Part shown: piece after piece, positions 1 to 11,500 of the stretch
Layout: each line of letters opens with the position of its first letter
How positions within the stretch are numbered: the stretch's first letter is position 1
Assembly: GCA_941918925.1 (NCBI GenBank)
Contig: OW799233.1
Location: forward strand, 44,506,275 to 44,570,274
DNA length: 64,000 nt
Reading direction: 5' to 3'
Source of the DNA: Phyto melanocephala
Lineage: Eukaryota > Arthropoda > Insecta > Diptera > Rhinophoridae
Translations under genes and position numbers: made by a program
Notes under the pieces: generated by a model
Told to the model about the DNA's origin: nothing
Database searches by the model: none
Seen by the model: the letters and a program-made list of their open reading frames with translations, nothing else

Positions 1-480
1 TAAACAAATAACGCCATGCATTTCATTAAGTACTACCAACTTGTAAAAAATAAAACCGCTAAACCTGACGCTGCCATATTGTTTGTTTCCAACATACTCT
101 TTCACACTGGCAATTTGAATTAAGCAGTTACAAAAAAATTTTTTTCATAGAGAAATATTTATATATTTGTGATAAAATTATTTTATTACACAAATATTAT
201 TAAAACAAAAACTACTTTTAGTAATATCTAATATCTTCTAAAATATCTAATAAATTTGTATGTATATTGAAAAATCCATAAACAGCATGATGGTAAACAT
301 TCATGGCAAGATCAACCTCGTTGGGATGCAGACTAGCAGGATCAACTGGCAAATTGAAAAAATTATAGAGCTTAACAAAGCTTTAATTCAAGCTTTTCAA
401 AAAAATTTATATTTTCTACGGAATTTTTGAAATTAATTATTGTTTGTTGTAAGCTTTTGATTGAAAGTCCTTGGTCCGCA
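1..480 (-). repeat. Partial unit at window edge with the best-preserved second exon
   Basis: This is the right-hand part of a unit cut by the window start. On the minus strand about 222-333 reads NLPVDPASLHPNEVDLAMNV and continues to an end LLDILEDIRYY before a stop. Other units have a stop soon after LHPNEV, so this may be the intact C-terminal form. A TAG in front of the LHP codons could be a splice acceptor. The function is unknown. Confidence 0.5.
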
Positions 481-1961
481 CCGACGTTTTATGAGTTAGT
501 AATATTTGTTTACATAAATTATAAAAAGTTTTCTGAATAAGTATGCACATATTTGAAGAACAACAATTATGACAAATTATTTCACATTTTGGGAGGTATT
601 TAGAATGGTTTCTATTACACTATTGATTTCATTTTTTTGCTAGGAATTTTTGGCTAACAGTTTATATTCAAGCCAGAAATTAAAAGATCACTACCACTTT
701 TTTGTAAAAATTTAAAAGAAATAATAACACAAACTTACCCCTAGTAATTGATTGTTATTGTTGGTGTTGTAGCTGTTGAAAATGATGAGGTATTGACTAG
801 TATTAGCTGAGGTATTTGTTGGTGATCATTGGTTGCAGCAGGTTGAAACATGGGAGAAGAAACTACTGCAGCTTTTATCATTTGTATGGAAAACTATTTG
901 CATAGGTGCTAAGGCTTGAGAACTGCATGTGGATAATTGTACGTATATTGTATATTTAGACTAACACAAAGTGGTGTACCGGTCACCTGTTGAGCGGCAG
1001 AATTGGGTGCTGGATGTAATATGTGTTGTTGTGGTACATAACCGTGTGAATTTTGTAGTTTGGGTAGCAAAATGGGGATGAGGCACATAAGTTGGTAGTA
1101 ATGTGGCCATTATTTTTTGTGATTCTGTTAGCTGCTGTTTTCCTAGTTGCTGCGTTTTACGTTTTATGACTTGTTAAATATTTTGTACCGATTATTGTGA
1201 TGATGAACTACCTTTTGGTGGATGATGAGATTGACAAAGTAAATTGCGTAGCACCAGAAACATCAAAAACCACTCACCAGAAATACGACACAGATTATAA
1301 CCATGCACCACAAAAACTTTTAACAAAATGACGCCATGCATTTCAGTTCTACCAACTTGTAAAAAAAAGTTGTTAAACTTGGCGCTGCCATATTGGGCGG
1401 TACGATATCGTGCGATGCCATATCGTTTGTTCCAGTGTCAATAAAGTTTTATTCACTGGAAATTTTAGTCATTAATAAATATTTTTATAAATATTTATAT
1501 GTTTTTAAATAAATGAAACGCAAAGGTATACAAAATAAAAATTTAATAATTGATTCTGAACACTAACATTCATTATGAAGCTCAACAAAGTTTTAATTCA
1601 AGCTGTAAATTTTTTGTGGTCAACATTTTCAAAAAACAAACTTTTACATTAAAGCATTTTTTATACGTTTGTTTGACATCTGTACCCAGCAAAAAACATG
1701 AAGAAGATATTTTGCACAGGTTTAAGAGCTTACTACCACTTTTTCGTAAAAAATTAAAAGAAATAATAATACAAACTTACCCCTAGTAGAAGAAGATATT
1801 TTGCACAGGTTTAACTAATGATAAAGTAATTCGATTTATGTGAAAACATTACTGATTTTAACATTAGCGTGTCATTGGAGATCATGTATTTATATCAATA
1901 TATTATTAAACTGCACTTTCTTATAAGTGCATAGAAGCCATGCAAATCAGAAGAAAAGAAA
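481..1961 (-). repeat. Array unit 1 (short, rearranged)
   Basis: At 1481 bp this is the shortest complete unit, mainly because the LHPNEV segment expected near 1570-1690 is missing. A fragment of the donor region (ending near 1782) sits between two copies of a roughly 24-bp sequence containing AAGATATTTTGCACAGG, at about 1698 and 1789. The Q/P-rich frame between 740 and 1350 is interrupted. The donor-like GGTAAGT is kept. Confidence 0.7.
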
Positions 1962-3650
1962 CCGACGTTTCATGAGTTAAAAATATTTGTTTACATGAAT
2001 TATTAGAAATTTTTTTAAATAAAGATGCACATGTTTTAAAGAACAACAATTATGACAAATTATTTCACATTTTGGGAGGCATTTAGAATGGTTCCTATTA
2101 CACTATTGATTTCATTTTTTTGCTAGGAATTTTTAGTTAGCAATTTTTATTCGAGTCAGAAACTAAAAGCTAACTACCACTTTTTCGTAAAAAATTAAAA
2201 GAAATAATAACACAAACTTACCCCTAGTAATTGTTTGTTATTGTTGGTGTTGTAGCTGTTGAAAATTATGAGGTGTTGACTAGTATTAGGTGAGGTGTTT
2301 GTTGGTGCTTATTTGTTGCAGCAGGTTGAGACATGGGAGGAGAAACTACTACAGCTTTTATCATTTGTTTGGAAAAGTATTTGCATAGGTGCTAAGGCTT
2401 GAGAACTGCGTGCGGATAATTGTACGTATATTGTATATTTAGACTAACACAAAGTGGTGTACCGGGAACCTGTTGCGCGGCAGAACTAGGAGCTGGATGT
2501 AATATGTGTTGTTGTGGTGCACAACCATATGTATATTGTGCTGTTTGGGTAGCAAACTGTGGTTGAGCCACATTAGTTGGTGGTAATGTGGCCATTATTT
2601 GTTTTGAATCTGTTGGCTGCTGTTGTGCTCGCTGCTGTTGCATGTCTTGTTGGCCATTTTGTACCGATTTTTGTGATGATGAACTACCTTTTGGTGGAAG
2701 ATGACGTTGACAAAGTAAATGGCATAGCACCAGGAATACCAAAAACAATCACCAGAATTACGACACAGATTATAACCACGCACCTCAAAAACTTTCAACA
2801 AAATGACGCCATGCATTTCAGTTCTACCAACTTGTTAAAAAAGCTGTTAAACCTTGCGCTGCCATATCAGGCGGTACCATATCGGGCGTTGTCATATCGT
2901 TTGTTCCAGTGTCAATAAAGTTTTCTACACTGGAAATTTGAGTCATTAATATTTTTAAATATATTTAAATATTTTTAAATAAATGAAACGCAAAGGTATA
3001 TAAAATAAAAATTATTAATTGATTCTGAACACTTACATTCACCAACTTATAAGTATATATATGATGTAGGTATATGATGGAAATCGAAAACTAAAAAGTT
3101 TTGCAGGTTCTCTTTTATAATAATATTTTTTATAAAATTATTTTTAATACGGCAATATTTATTTGTGTAATATTTGTGATAAAATTATTTTATTACACAA
3201 ATATTAGTACAAAAAAACCAAATATAAAATTGATTCTTTTTCGCTATCCTTCACATAGTCTTCTTGTCCTGATAATCTTCTAAAAAAACTATTAATAGTG
3301 AATGTATATTTATAAATTCATAAACAGCATTATGTTAAACATTCATGGTAATATAAACCTCGTTGGGATGAAGACCAACATTGTCAACATTTTCAAAAAA
3401 TATACTTTTAAAATTTTGTACATTAAAAAAAATTAAATTAAAACATTTTTTATACGTTTGTTTGACATCTGTACCCAGCAAAAAAATATGAAGTGATTTT
3501 GCACTAATGATGAAGTAATTCGATTTATGTAAAAACATTACTGATTTTAGCATAAGCGTGTCATTGGAGATCATGTATTTATATCAATATATTATTAAAC
3601 TGCACTTTCTTATAAGTGCATAGAAGCCATGAAAATCAGAAGAAAAGAAA
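1962..3650 (-). repeat. Array unit 2
   Basis: A 1689-bp unit with the longest uninterrupted Q/P-rich frame of the array (2392-2748) and an LHPNEV segment at about 3335-3385. The donor-like GGTAAGT follows an exon end at 2222. The + strand carries AATAAA in a block ending at the conserved ACTGGAAATTTGAGTCATTA. Several + strand frames here are shadows of the repeat. Confidence 0.7.
2392..2748 (-). pseudogene. Gln/Pro-rich array ORF, unit 2 (118 codons, no ATG at its upstream end)
   Basis: The frame opens at a TTG rather than ATG, so in a eukaryote it would need an upstream exon or an internal start. The first ATG-coded Met precedes ATLPPTN. Visible features are a short hydrophobic stretch, QRHLPPKGSSS, a Gln-rich run (QQDMQQQRAQQQ), a PPTNVAQPQFATQT segment, and a conserved tail APSSAAQQVPGTPLCVSLN followed by YNYPHAVLKP. 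Equivalent segments occur in all units, usually with frame breaks. The Q/P/T bias suggests a disordered protein. No known family is recognised and coding potential is uncertain. Confidence 0.4.
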
Positions 3651-5370
3651 CCGACGTTTCATGAGTTAATAATATTTGTTTACATGAATTATTAGAAATT
3701 TTTTTAAATAAAGATGCACATGTTTTAAAGAACAACAATTATGACAAATTATTTCACATTTTGGGAGGCATTTAGAATGGTTCCTATTACACTATTGATT
3801 TCATTTTTTTGCTAGGAATTTTTAGTTAGCAATTTTTATTAAAGCCAGAAATTAAAAGAACACTACCACTTTAGTTAGCAATTTTTATTAGGTCAGAAAC
3901 TAAAAGCTAACTACCACTTTTTCGTAAAAAAATTAAAAGCAATAATAACACAAACTTACCCCTAGTAATTGTTTGTTATTGTTGGTGTTGTAGCTTTTAA
4001 ATACGATGAGGTGTTGACTAGTATTAGGTGTTTGTTGGTGCTTATTGGTTGCAGCAGGTTGAAACATGGGAGGAGAAACTACTACAGCTTTTATCATTTG
4101 TATGGGAACACTATTTGCATAGGTGCTGAGGCTTGAGGACTGCGTGTGGATAATTGTACGTATATTTATATTTAGACTAACACATAGTGGTGTACCGGTA
4201 ACCTGTTGCGCGGCAGAACTGGGAGCTGGATGTTATATGTGTTGTAGTGGTACATAACCGTGTGTATATTGTGGTGTATGGGTAGCAAACTGGGATTGAA
4301 GCACATTAGTTGGTGGTAATGTGGCCATTATTTGTTTTGATTCTGTTGGCTGCTGTTGTGCTCGCTGCTGTTGCATGTCTTGTTGGTCATTTTGTACCAA
4401 TTGCTGTGATGATGAACTACCTTTTGGTGGAGGATGACGTTGACAAAGTTAATCGCATATCACCAGGAATACCAAAAACAATCACCAGAATTACCGCACA
4501 GATTATAACCACGCACTACAAAAACTTTCAACAAAATAACGCCATGCATTTCAGTTCTACCAACTTGTAAAAAAAGCTGTTAAACCTGACGCTGCCATAT
4601 CAGGCGGTACCATATCGGGCGTTATCATATCGTTTGTTCCAGTGTCAATAAAGTTTTCTACATTGGGAATTTGAGTCATTAATATTTTTAAATATATTCA
4701 TATATTTTTAAATAAATGAAACGCAAAGGTATACAAAATAAAAATTTAATAATTGATTATGAACACTTACATTCACCAACTTATAAGTATATATAAGTAT
4801 GTTGTAGGTATATGATGGAAATCGAAAACTTAGAAGTTTTGCAGGTTCTCCTTTATAATATTTTTTATAAAATTATTTTTAATGCGGCAATATTTATTTA
4901 TGTAATATTTATGATAAAATTAAAATATAAGTACAACAAAACTAACTAGTGTTAAAATTGATTCGTTTTCGATTTCCCTCACATAATCTTCTTCTTCCTG
5001 ATAATTCTCTAATAAATATGAATGTATATTGAAAAATCCATAAACAGCATTATGTTAAACATTCCTGGTAATATAAACCTCGTTGGGATGCAGACCAACA
5101 TTGTCAACATTTTCAAAAAATATACTTTTAAAATTTTGTACATTAAAAAAAATTAAATTAAAACATTTTTTATACGTTTGTTTGACATCTGTACCCAGCA
5201 AAAAAATATGAAGTGATTTTGCACTAATGATGAAGTAATTCGATTTATGTAAAAACATTACTGATTTTAACATTAGCGTGTCATTGGAGAACATGTATTT
5301 ATATCAATATATTATCAAACTGCACTTTCTTATAAGTGCATAGAAGCCATGCAAATCAGAAGAAAAGAAA
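3651..5370 (-). repeat. Array unit 3
   Basis: A 1720-bp unit with donor-like site at 3960 and an LHPNEV segment at about 5055-5100 ending NEVYITRNV. The Q/P-rich frame is broken by several substitutions. It contains a short internal duplication of a TTAGTTAGCAATTTTTATT block (3822 and 3873) that also appears in units 4-6. Confidence 0.7.
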
Positions 5371-7163
5371 CCGACGTTTCATGAGTTAATGATATTTGTT
5401 TACATGAATTATGAAAAGTTTTTTGAATAAATATGCACATGTTTTGAAGACCAACAATTATGACAAATTATTTCACATTTTGGGAGGCATTTTTTTGCTA
5501 GGAATTTTTAGTTAGCAATTTTTATTCAAACCAGAAATTAAAAGAACACTACCACTTTAGTTAGCAATTTTTATTCAAGCCAGAAATTAAGAGCTTACTA
5601 CCACTTTTTCGTAAAAAATTTAAAGAAATAATAACACAAACTTACCCCTAGTAATTGATTTTTATTGTTGGTGTTGTAGCTGTTGAAAATGATGAGGTGT
5701 TGACTAGTATTAGGTGAGGTATTTGGTGGTGCTCATTGGTTGCAGCAGGTTGAGACATGGGAGGAGAAACTACTGCAGCTTTTATCATTTGTATCGAAAA
5801 CTATTTGCATAGGTGCTGAGGCTTGAGAACTGCGTGTGGATAATTTTACGTATATTGTCTATTAAGACTAACACATAGTGGTGTACCGGTAACCTGTTGA
5901 GCGGCAGAACTGGGTGCTGGATGTAATATGTGTTGTTGTGGTGCATAACCGTGTGTATATTGTGGTGTTTGTATATTTAGATTTAGACTTACACTTAGTG
6001 GTGTATCGGGAACCTGTTGCGCGGCAGAACTGGGAGCTGTATGTGTGTGCATATTGTAGTGTATGGGTAGAAAACTGGGGTTGAGGCACATTAGTTGGTG
6101 GTAATGTGGCCATTATTTTGATTCTGTTGTGCTCGCTGCTGTTGCATGTCGTGTTGGTTATTTTGTACCTTTTGGTGGAGGATGACGTTGACAAAATAAA
6201 TGGCGGAGCACCAGGAACATCAAAAACCACTCACCAGAATTACCACACAGATTATAACCACGCACCACAAAAACTTTCAACAAAATGACGCCATGCATTT
6301 CAGTTCTACCAACTTGTAAAAAAAGCTGCCAAACTTGGCGCTGCCATATCGGGCAGTTCGATATCGGGCGTTGTCATATCGTTTGTTCCAGTGTCAATAA
6401 AGTTTTCTACACTGGAAATTTGAGTCATTAATATTTTTAAATATATTCATATATTTTAAAAAAAATGAAACGCAAAGGTATACAAAATAAAAATTTAATA
6501 ATTGATTCTGAACACTTACATTCACCAACTTATAAGTATATATATGATGTAGGTATGTATATGATGGAAATCGAAAACTTAGAAGTTTTGCAGGTTCTCT
6601 TTTATAATAATATTTTTTATAAAATTATTTTTAATACGGCAATATTTATTTATGTAGTATTTGTGATAAAATTATTTTAATACACAAATATTAGTACAAA
6701 AAAACCAAATATAAAATTGATTCTTTTTCGCTATCCTTCACATAGTCTTCTTCTTCCTGATAATCTTCTAAAAAAACTATTAATAGTGAATGTATATTTA
6801 TAAATTCATAAACAGCATTATGTTAAACAATCATGGTAATATAAACCTCGTTGGGATGAAGACCACCACCATCAACCGGCAAATTAAAAAAAAAAAATTA
6901 TTAAGCTCAACAAAGTCTACTTTTAGTGGTCAACATTTTCAAAAAATAAACTTTTAACAATATTTTACATTAAAAATAAAGTTAAAACATGAAGAAGATA
7001 TTTTGCACAGGTTTAACTAATGATGAGGTAATTCGATTTATGTTAAAATATTACTGATTTTAACATTAGCGTGTCATTGGAGAACATGTATTTATATCAA
7101 TATATTATTAAACTGCACTTTCTTATAAGTGCATAGAAGCCATGCAAATCAGAAGAAAAGAAA
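5371..7163 (-). repeat. Array unit 4 (near-identical to unit 5)
   Basis: A 1793-bp unit differing from unit 5 at only scattered positions by eye, which points to recent duplication or gene conversion. Within its Q/P-rich segment the APSSAAQQV...GTPL module is present twice in tandem (5846-6091), unlike units 1-3 and 6. The LHPNEV segment lies at about 6830-6880. Confidence 0.75.
5846..6230 (-). pseudogene. Q/P-rich array ORFs of unit 4 (two overlapping frames)
   Basis: Two overlapping minus-strand frames cover the module. One (5846-6091) reads the conserved HPAPSSAAQQV and GTPLCVSLN phases twice. The other (5868-6230) starts at a Met before ATLPPTNVPQPQF and then reads the module out of phase. 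A frameshift between PPTNVPQPQF and the AAQQV phase therefore breaks the protein seen in unit 2. It is most likely a decayed copy. Confidence 0.4.
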
Positions 7164-8952
7164 CCGACGTTTCATGAGATAATGATATTTGTTTACATGA
7201 ATTATGAAAAGTTTTTTGAATAAATATGCACATGTTTTGAAGACCAACAATTATGACAAATTATTTCACATTTTGGGAGGCATTTTTTTGCTAGGAATTT
7301 TTAGTTAGCAATTTTTATTCAAACCAGAAATTAAAAGAACACTACCACTTTAGTTAGCAATTTTTATTCAAGCCAGAAATTAAGAGCTTACTACCACTTT
7401 TTCGTAAAAAATTTAAAGAAATAATAACACAAACTTACCCCTAGTAATTGATTGTTATTGTTGGTGTTGTAGCTGTTGAAAATGATGAGGTGTTGACTAG
7501 TATTAGGTGAGGTATTTGGTGGTGTTCATTGGTTGCAGCAGGTTGAGACATGGGAGGAGAAACTACTGCAGCTTTTATCATTTGTATGGAAAACTATTTG
7601 CATAGGTGCTGAGGCTTGAGAACTGCGTGTGGATAATTTTACGTATATTGTCTATTAAGACTAACAAATAGTGGTGTACCGGTAACCTGTTGAGCGGCAG
7701 AACTGGGTGCTGGATGTAATATGTGTTGTTGCGGTGCATAACCGTGTGTATATTGTGGTGTTTGTATATTTAGATTTAGACTTACACATAGTGATGTATC
7801 GGGAACCTGTTGCGCGGCAGAACTGGGAGCTGTATGGGTATGCATATTGTAGTGTATTGGTAGAAAATTGGGGTTGAGGCACATTAGTTGGTGGTAATGT
7901 GGCCATTATTTTGATTCTGTTGTGCTCGCTGCTGTTGCATGTCTTGTTGGTTATTTTGTACCTTTTGGTGGAGGATGGCGTTGACAAAATAAATGGCGGA
8001 GCACCAGGAACATCAAAAACCACTCACCAGAATTACCACACAGATTATAACCACGCACCACAAAAACTTTCAACAAAATGACGCCATGCATTTCAGTTCT
8101 ACCAACTTGTAAAAAAAGCTGCCAAACTTGGCGCTGCCATATCGGGCAGTTCGATATCGGGCGTTGTCATATCGTTTGTTCCAGTGTCAATAAAGTTTTC
8201 TACACTGGAAATTTGAGTCATTAATATTTTTAAATATATTCATATATTTAAAAAAAATGAAATGCAAAGGTATACAAAATAAAAATTTAATAATTGATTC
8301 TGAACACTTACATTCACCAACTTATAAGTATATATATGATGTAGGTATGTATATGATGGAAATCGAAAACTTAGAAGTTTTGCAGGTTCTCTTTTATAAT
8401 AATATTTTTTATAAAATTATTTTTAATACGACAATATTTATTTATGTAGTATTTGTGATAAAATTATTTTAATACACAAATATTAGTACAAAAAAACCAA
8501 ATATAAAATTGATTCTTTTTCGCTATCCTTCACATAGTCTTCTTGTCCTGATAATCTTCTAAAAAAACTATTAATAGTGAATGTATATTTATAAATTCAT
8601 AAACAGCATTATGTTAAACATTCATGGTAATATAAACCTCGTTGGGATGAAGACCACCACCATCAACCGGCAAATTAAAAAAAAAATTATTAAGCTCAAC
8701 AAAGTCTACTTTTAGTGGTCAACATTTTCAAAAAATAAACTTTTAACAATATTTTACATTAAAAATAAACTTAAAACATGAAGAAGATATTTTGCACAGG
8801 TTTAACTAATGATGAGGTAATTCGATTTGTGTTAAAATATTACTGATTTTAACATTAGCGTGTCATTGGAGAACATGTATTTATATCAATATATTATTAA
8901 ACTGCACTTTCTTATAAGTGCATAGAAGCCATGCAAATCAGAAGAAAAGAAA
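7164..8952 (-). repeat. Array unit 5 (near-identical to unit 4)
   Basis: A 1789-bp unit with the same duplicated APSSAAQQV module (7639-7884), the same frame breaks and the same internal duplication as unit 4. Donor-like GGTAAGT follows an exon end at 7439, and the LHPNEV segment lies at about 8620-8675. Confidence 0.75.
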
Positions 8953-9460
8953 CCGACGTTTCATGAATTAATGATATTTGTTTACATGAATTATGAAAAG
9001 TTTTTTGAATAAATATGCACATGTTTTGAAGAACAACAATTATGACAAATTATTTCACATTTTGGGAGGCATTTAGAATGGTTCCTATTACACTATTGAT
9101 TTCATTTTTTTGCTAGGAATTTTTAGTTAGCAATTTTTATTCAAGCCAGAAATTAAAAGAACACTACCACTTTAGTTAGCAATTTTTATTCAAGCCAGAA
9201 ATTAAAAGAATACTACCACATTTTCGTAAAAAATGTAAAGAAATAATAACACAAACTTACCCCTAGTAATTGATTTTTATTGTTGGTGTTGTAGCTGTTG
9301 AAAATGATGAGGTGTTGACTAGTATTAGGTGAGGTATTTGGTGGTGCTCATTGGTTGCAGCAGGTTGAGACATGGGAGGAGAAACTACTGCAGCTTTTAT
9401 CATTTGTATCGAAAACTATTTGCATAGGTGCTGAGGCTTGAGAACTGCGTGTGGATAATT

Positions 9461-9942
9461 TTACGTATATTGTCTATTAAGACTAACACATAGTGGTGTA
9501 CCGGTAACCTGTTGAGCGGCAGAACTGGGAGCTGGATGTAATGTGTGTTGTTGTGGTGCATAACCGTGTGTATATTGTGGTGTTTGGGTAGCAAACTGGG
9601 GTTGAGGCACATTAGTTGGTGGTAATATGGCCATCATATGTTGTGCTTCTATAGTTATATTCACTGCTATTGCATGTATTGTTGGTTATTTTGTACCGAT
9701 TGATATGGCGCTGGACTACCTTTTGGTGGAGGATGACGTTGTATGTTGAATTGAGCACGTTTGGAACCATTAGCTTCGCCATGTCCACGGCCATGTTGAG
9801 ATCCTCGTGTACTAGCATTTATTGCCGAGGCATTTGGATTTATTATCAGACCAGTTAATGCATTAGGTGTTAATAAATAAAAATGCATAGCACCAGAAAC
9901 ACCAACAACAACACACCATAACCACGAACTAAAACCACGCAC
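9461..9942 (-). pseudogene. Q/P-rich array ORF of unit 6, split by a frameshift
   Basis: Two frames together cover the module. 9667-9942 opens at GTG, with a hydrophobic start (WLWCVVVGVSGAM) then NASTRGSQHGRGHGEANGS and QRHPPPKGSPAP, and stops at TAG (9667-9669). 9461-9664 in another frame reads ATG-initiated ILPPTNVPQPQFATQTPQYT, HGYAPQQHTLHPAPSSAAQQ and GTPLCVSLN. The hydrophobic start could act as a signal peptide if an ATG lies in an upstream exon. No family is recognised. Confidence 0.4.
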
Positions 9943-10158
9943 AAGAATTGCGCATTAAATTACAAGCACGCACCAATAAAACTTTTGAAGAAATAAAGCT
10001 ATTATCAGACCAGTTAATGCATCGGGTGCTGATAAATAAAAAGGCATAGCTCCAGAAACACCAACAACCACACACCATAACCACGAACTAAAACCACGCA
10101 CAAGAATTGCGCATTAAATTACAAGCACGCACCAATAAAACTTTTGAAGAAATGAAGC
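9841..10158. repeat. 159-bp direct duplication
   Basis: Two adjacent copies start with TATTATCAGACCAGTTAATG at 9841 and 10000 and end near 9999 and 10158. They differ at a few positions, for example cattaggtgttaat against catcgggtgctgat. The duplication lies in the 5' part of the minus-strand frame of unit 6. Confidence 0.9.
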
Positions 10159-10494
10159 TGTTCATTTCAGTAATACCAACTGGTAAAAAACATATGGCAT
10201 ATACCAAACATGACAATTCCATGTGGTTTGTTACAACTTGTCTAAGCTGTCAATAATTTCTTCCACACTAAAAATTTTAATCATTAAATTTTATATAAGT
10301 TTTTATTTAAATAAAATTTTTCAAAATTAAAACAATAAAAATAAAGTTATATATTAATATTTTATTCAAACTTTATATATTAAATTTATAGTAAATCAGT
10401 TTTTATTTTGGCTTAAGTTCATTTATTCTATTTTTTTTAATTTTCGATATTAAATTTATTTGTAATAATTTTTGAGAATATTTAAAAATTTATT

Positions 10495-10562
10495 GCGATG
10501 TAAGCCGAGTGGATTGCATTTTCGAAATCATCCACGATTTTATCATCAGCACTATTAAATAT
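10495..10562 (-). pseudogene. Diverged second-exon relic of the array family
   Basis: Minus-strand reading gives DDKIVDDFENAIHSAYIAIN before a stop, preceded by an acceptor-like TTTAATAG. It resembles the second-exon end at the window edge (VDLAMNVYHHAVYGFFN) in the spacing of D, N, H, A and aromatic residues. Both also start one base after the AG. It may be the last exon of a still older copy whose first exon lay to the right. Confidence 0.3.
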
Positions 10563-11068
10563 AAGAGGCTATAATGTATAAAATTTTTGGCAATTTATTT
10601 CTTTTGACTTTACAACTGTTTTTATCTCGTATAGACACAAGTTTAACCAATTGTATATTTTAATGTTGTCAAATCAAATTTATCGTTTTTCTGTCGGTTT
10701 CTTTTAATTTTTAGCGATAAAAAAAAAAAAAGCTGTTAGCATTACTGCATTAAACAAAAATGCAAACATCCTTGCCTGTAATCAAAAATTTAACGGCGGT
10801 GGGGAAAACCTGGGATTTTTTGTGCATATATGTTAAAAATACGGCAACAAAATTTGCCGTCGATGTACTGTATAGTTTGAGGACCGGTTCCCGAAATATG
10901 CGCAACGTATATGAAGTCTCCAAACTATGCGCATTACACTTAAATTGATTTTTCTCCGATTTTTAAAGGAATTCAGAAAAAAATTCCGAACATATATCTT
11001 TAATTTTTCACGATTTATAAAATAACATCAAAAAAAGTGCATATTTTTTCGGTCCCCAAACTATGCTC

Positions 11069-11073
<5 letters not shown>
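10563..11073. other. Intergenic, no feature seen
   Basis: AT-rich sequence with an A-run near 10718. Short open frames exist but lack conserved features. Confidence 0.5.

Positions 11074-11104
<31 letters not shown>
11074..11104. repeat. (TA)n microsatellite
   Basis: An uninterrupted run of alternating A and T of about 30 bases. Confidence 0.95.
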
Positions 11105-11109
<5 letters not shown>

Positions 11110-11500
11110 GTATATACGAAAGGAGTTATAGATCAAAATGTACGAAAATTTATACCGCACAGTGTATTTTTCGGACTATTTAAAATTAAAAGAGTTATAA
11201 AATTGACAAAATTAAATGTACGATTCTGAAATAATGCAAACATTGCTTTTTGATAATGAAATTATGCATATATACATTTCACGTCAATATAAAAATAAAA
11301 TACTTTGACACGCCTACTCAACGCCCACTCCTCGCATAATTTACTGTTAATGAAATTTAAAAACTTATAAAATCGACAGAATTATATGCATGTATTAGAT
11401 GATGAAATCTTGCATACATATGTATATAGATTTGTGGTCAATTTATTTATGCCTGAAAATAAAAGCGTGAAGCGCACTTTAACGCCCACCTCCATTTAAC
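11105..11500 (-). mobile_element. Relic of the dispersed repeat family found at 38101-39971
   Basis: GAAAGGAGTTATAGATCAAAATGTACG and the following TTTATACCGC correspond to the reverse complement of 39480-39540. The 'cgcctactcaacgccc' wording also recurs in that family. Both ends are eroded. Confidence 0.5.

Larger units (their letters stand above)
1..10260 (-). repeat. Tandem array of 1.5-1.8 kb units with a minus-strand two-exon pattern
   Basis: A landmark (CCGACGTTT followed by ATGAGTTA or a close variant) recurs at 481, 1962, 3651, 5371, 7164 and 8953, giving spacings of 1481, 1689, 1720, 1793 and 1789 bp. Each unit holds, on the minus strand, a Gln/Pro-rich reading frame ending at GGTAAGT (exon ends near 739, 2222, 3960, 5646, 7439 and 9261). 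Most also hold a short downstream segment reading LHPNEV. The window opens inside a unit, so the array extends further left. The frame is broken in most units, so this is either a decaying gene cluster, a spliced non-coding array or an unrecognised mobile unit. I do not recognise the protein. Confidence 0.85.
8953..10260 (-). repeat. Array unit 6 (diverged right-hand copy)
   Basis: It matches the other units up to about 9650. It then stays colinear but carries about 240 bp (9700-9942) that the others lack or have lost. On the minus strand that extra part reads GRGHGEANGSKRAQF, QRHPPPKGSPAP and QSVQNNQQYMQ, the last part aligning with QSVQNGQQDMQQQ of unit 2. A 159-bp direct duplication follows. 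Similarity fades near 10260-10330. It may be the oldest copy at the right end of the array. Confidence 0.65.

Noticed and set aside
2577..2918. + strand frame starting MVVMWPLFVLNLLAAVVLAA in array unit 2 (and the like in unit 3)
   Set aside because: Looks like a membrane segment but is the reverse complement of the Gln-rich coding stretch; poly-Gln codons read backwards give Leu/Ala/Val.
9667..9942. Signal-peptide-like start of a secreted protein in unit 6
   Set aside because: The frame opens at GTG, not ATG, and is cut by a stop before the conserved module; kept only as a pseudogene segment.
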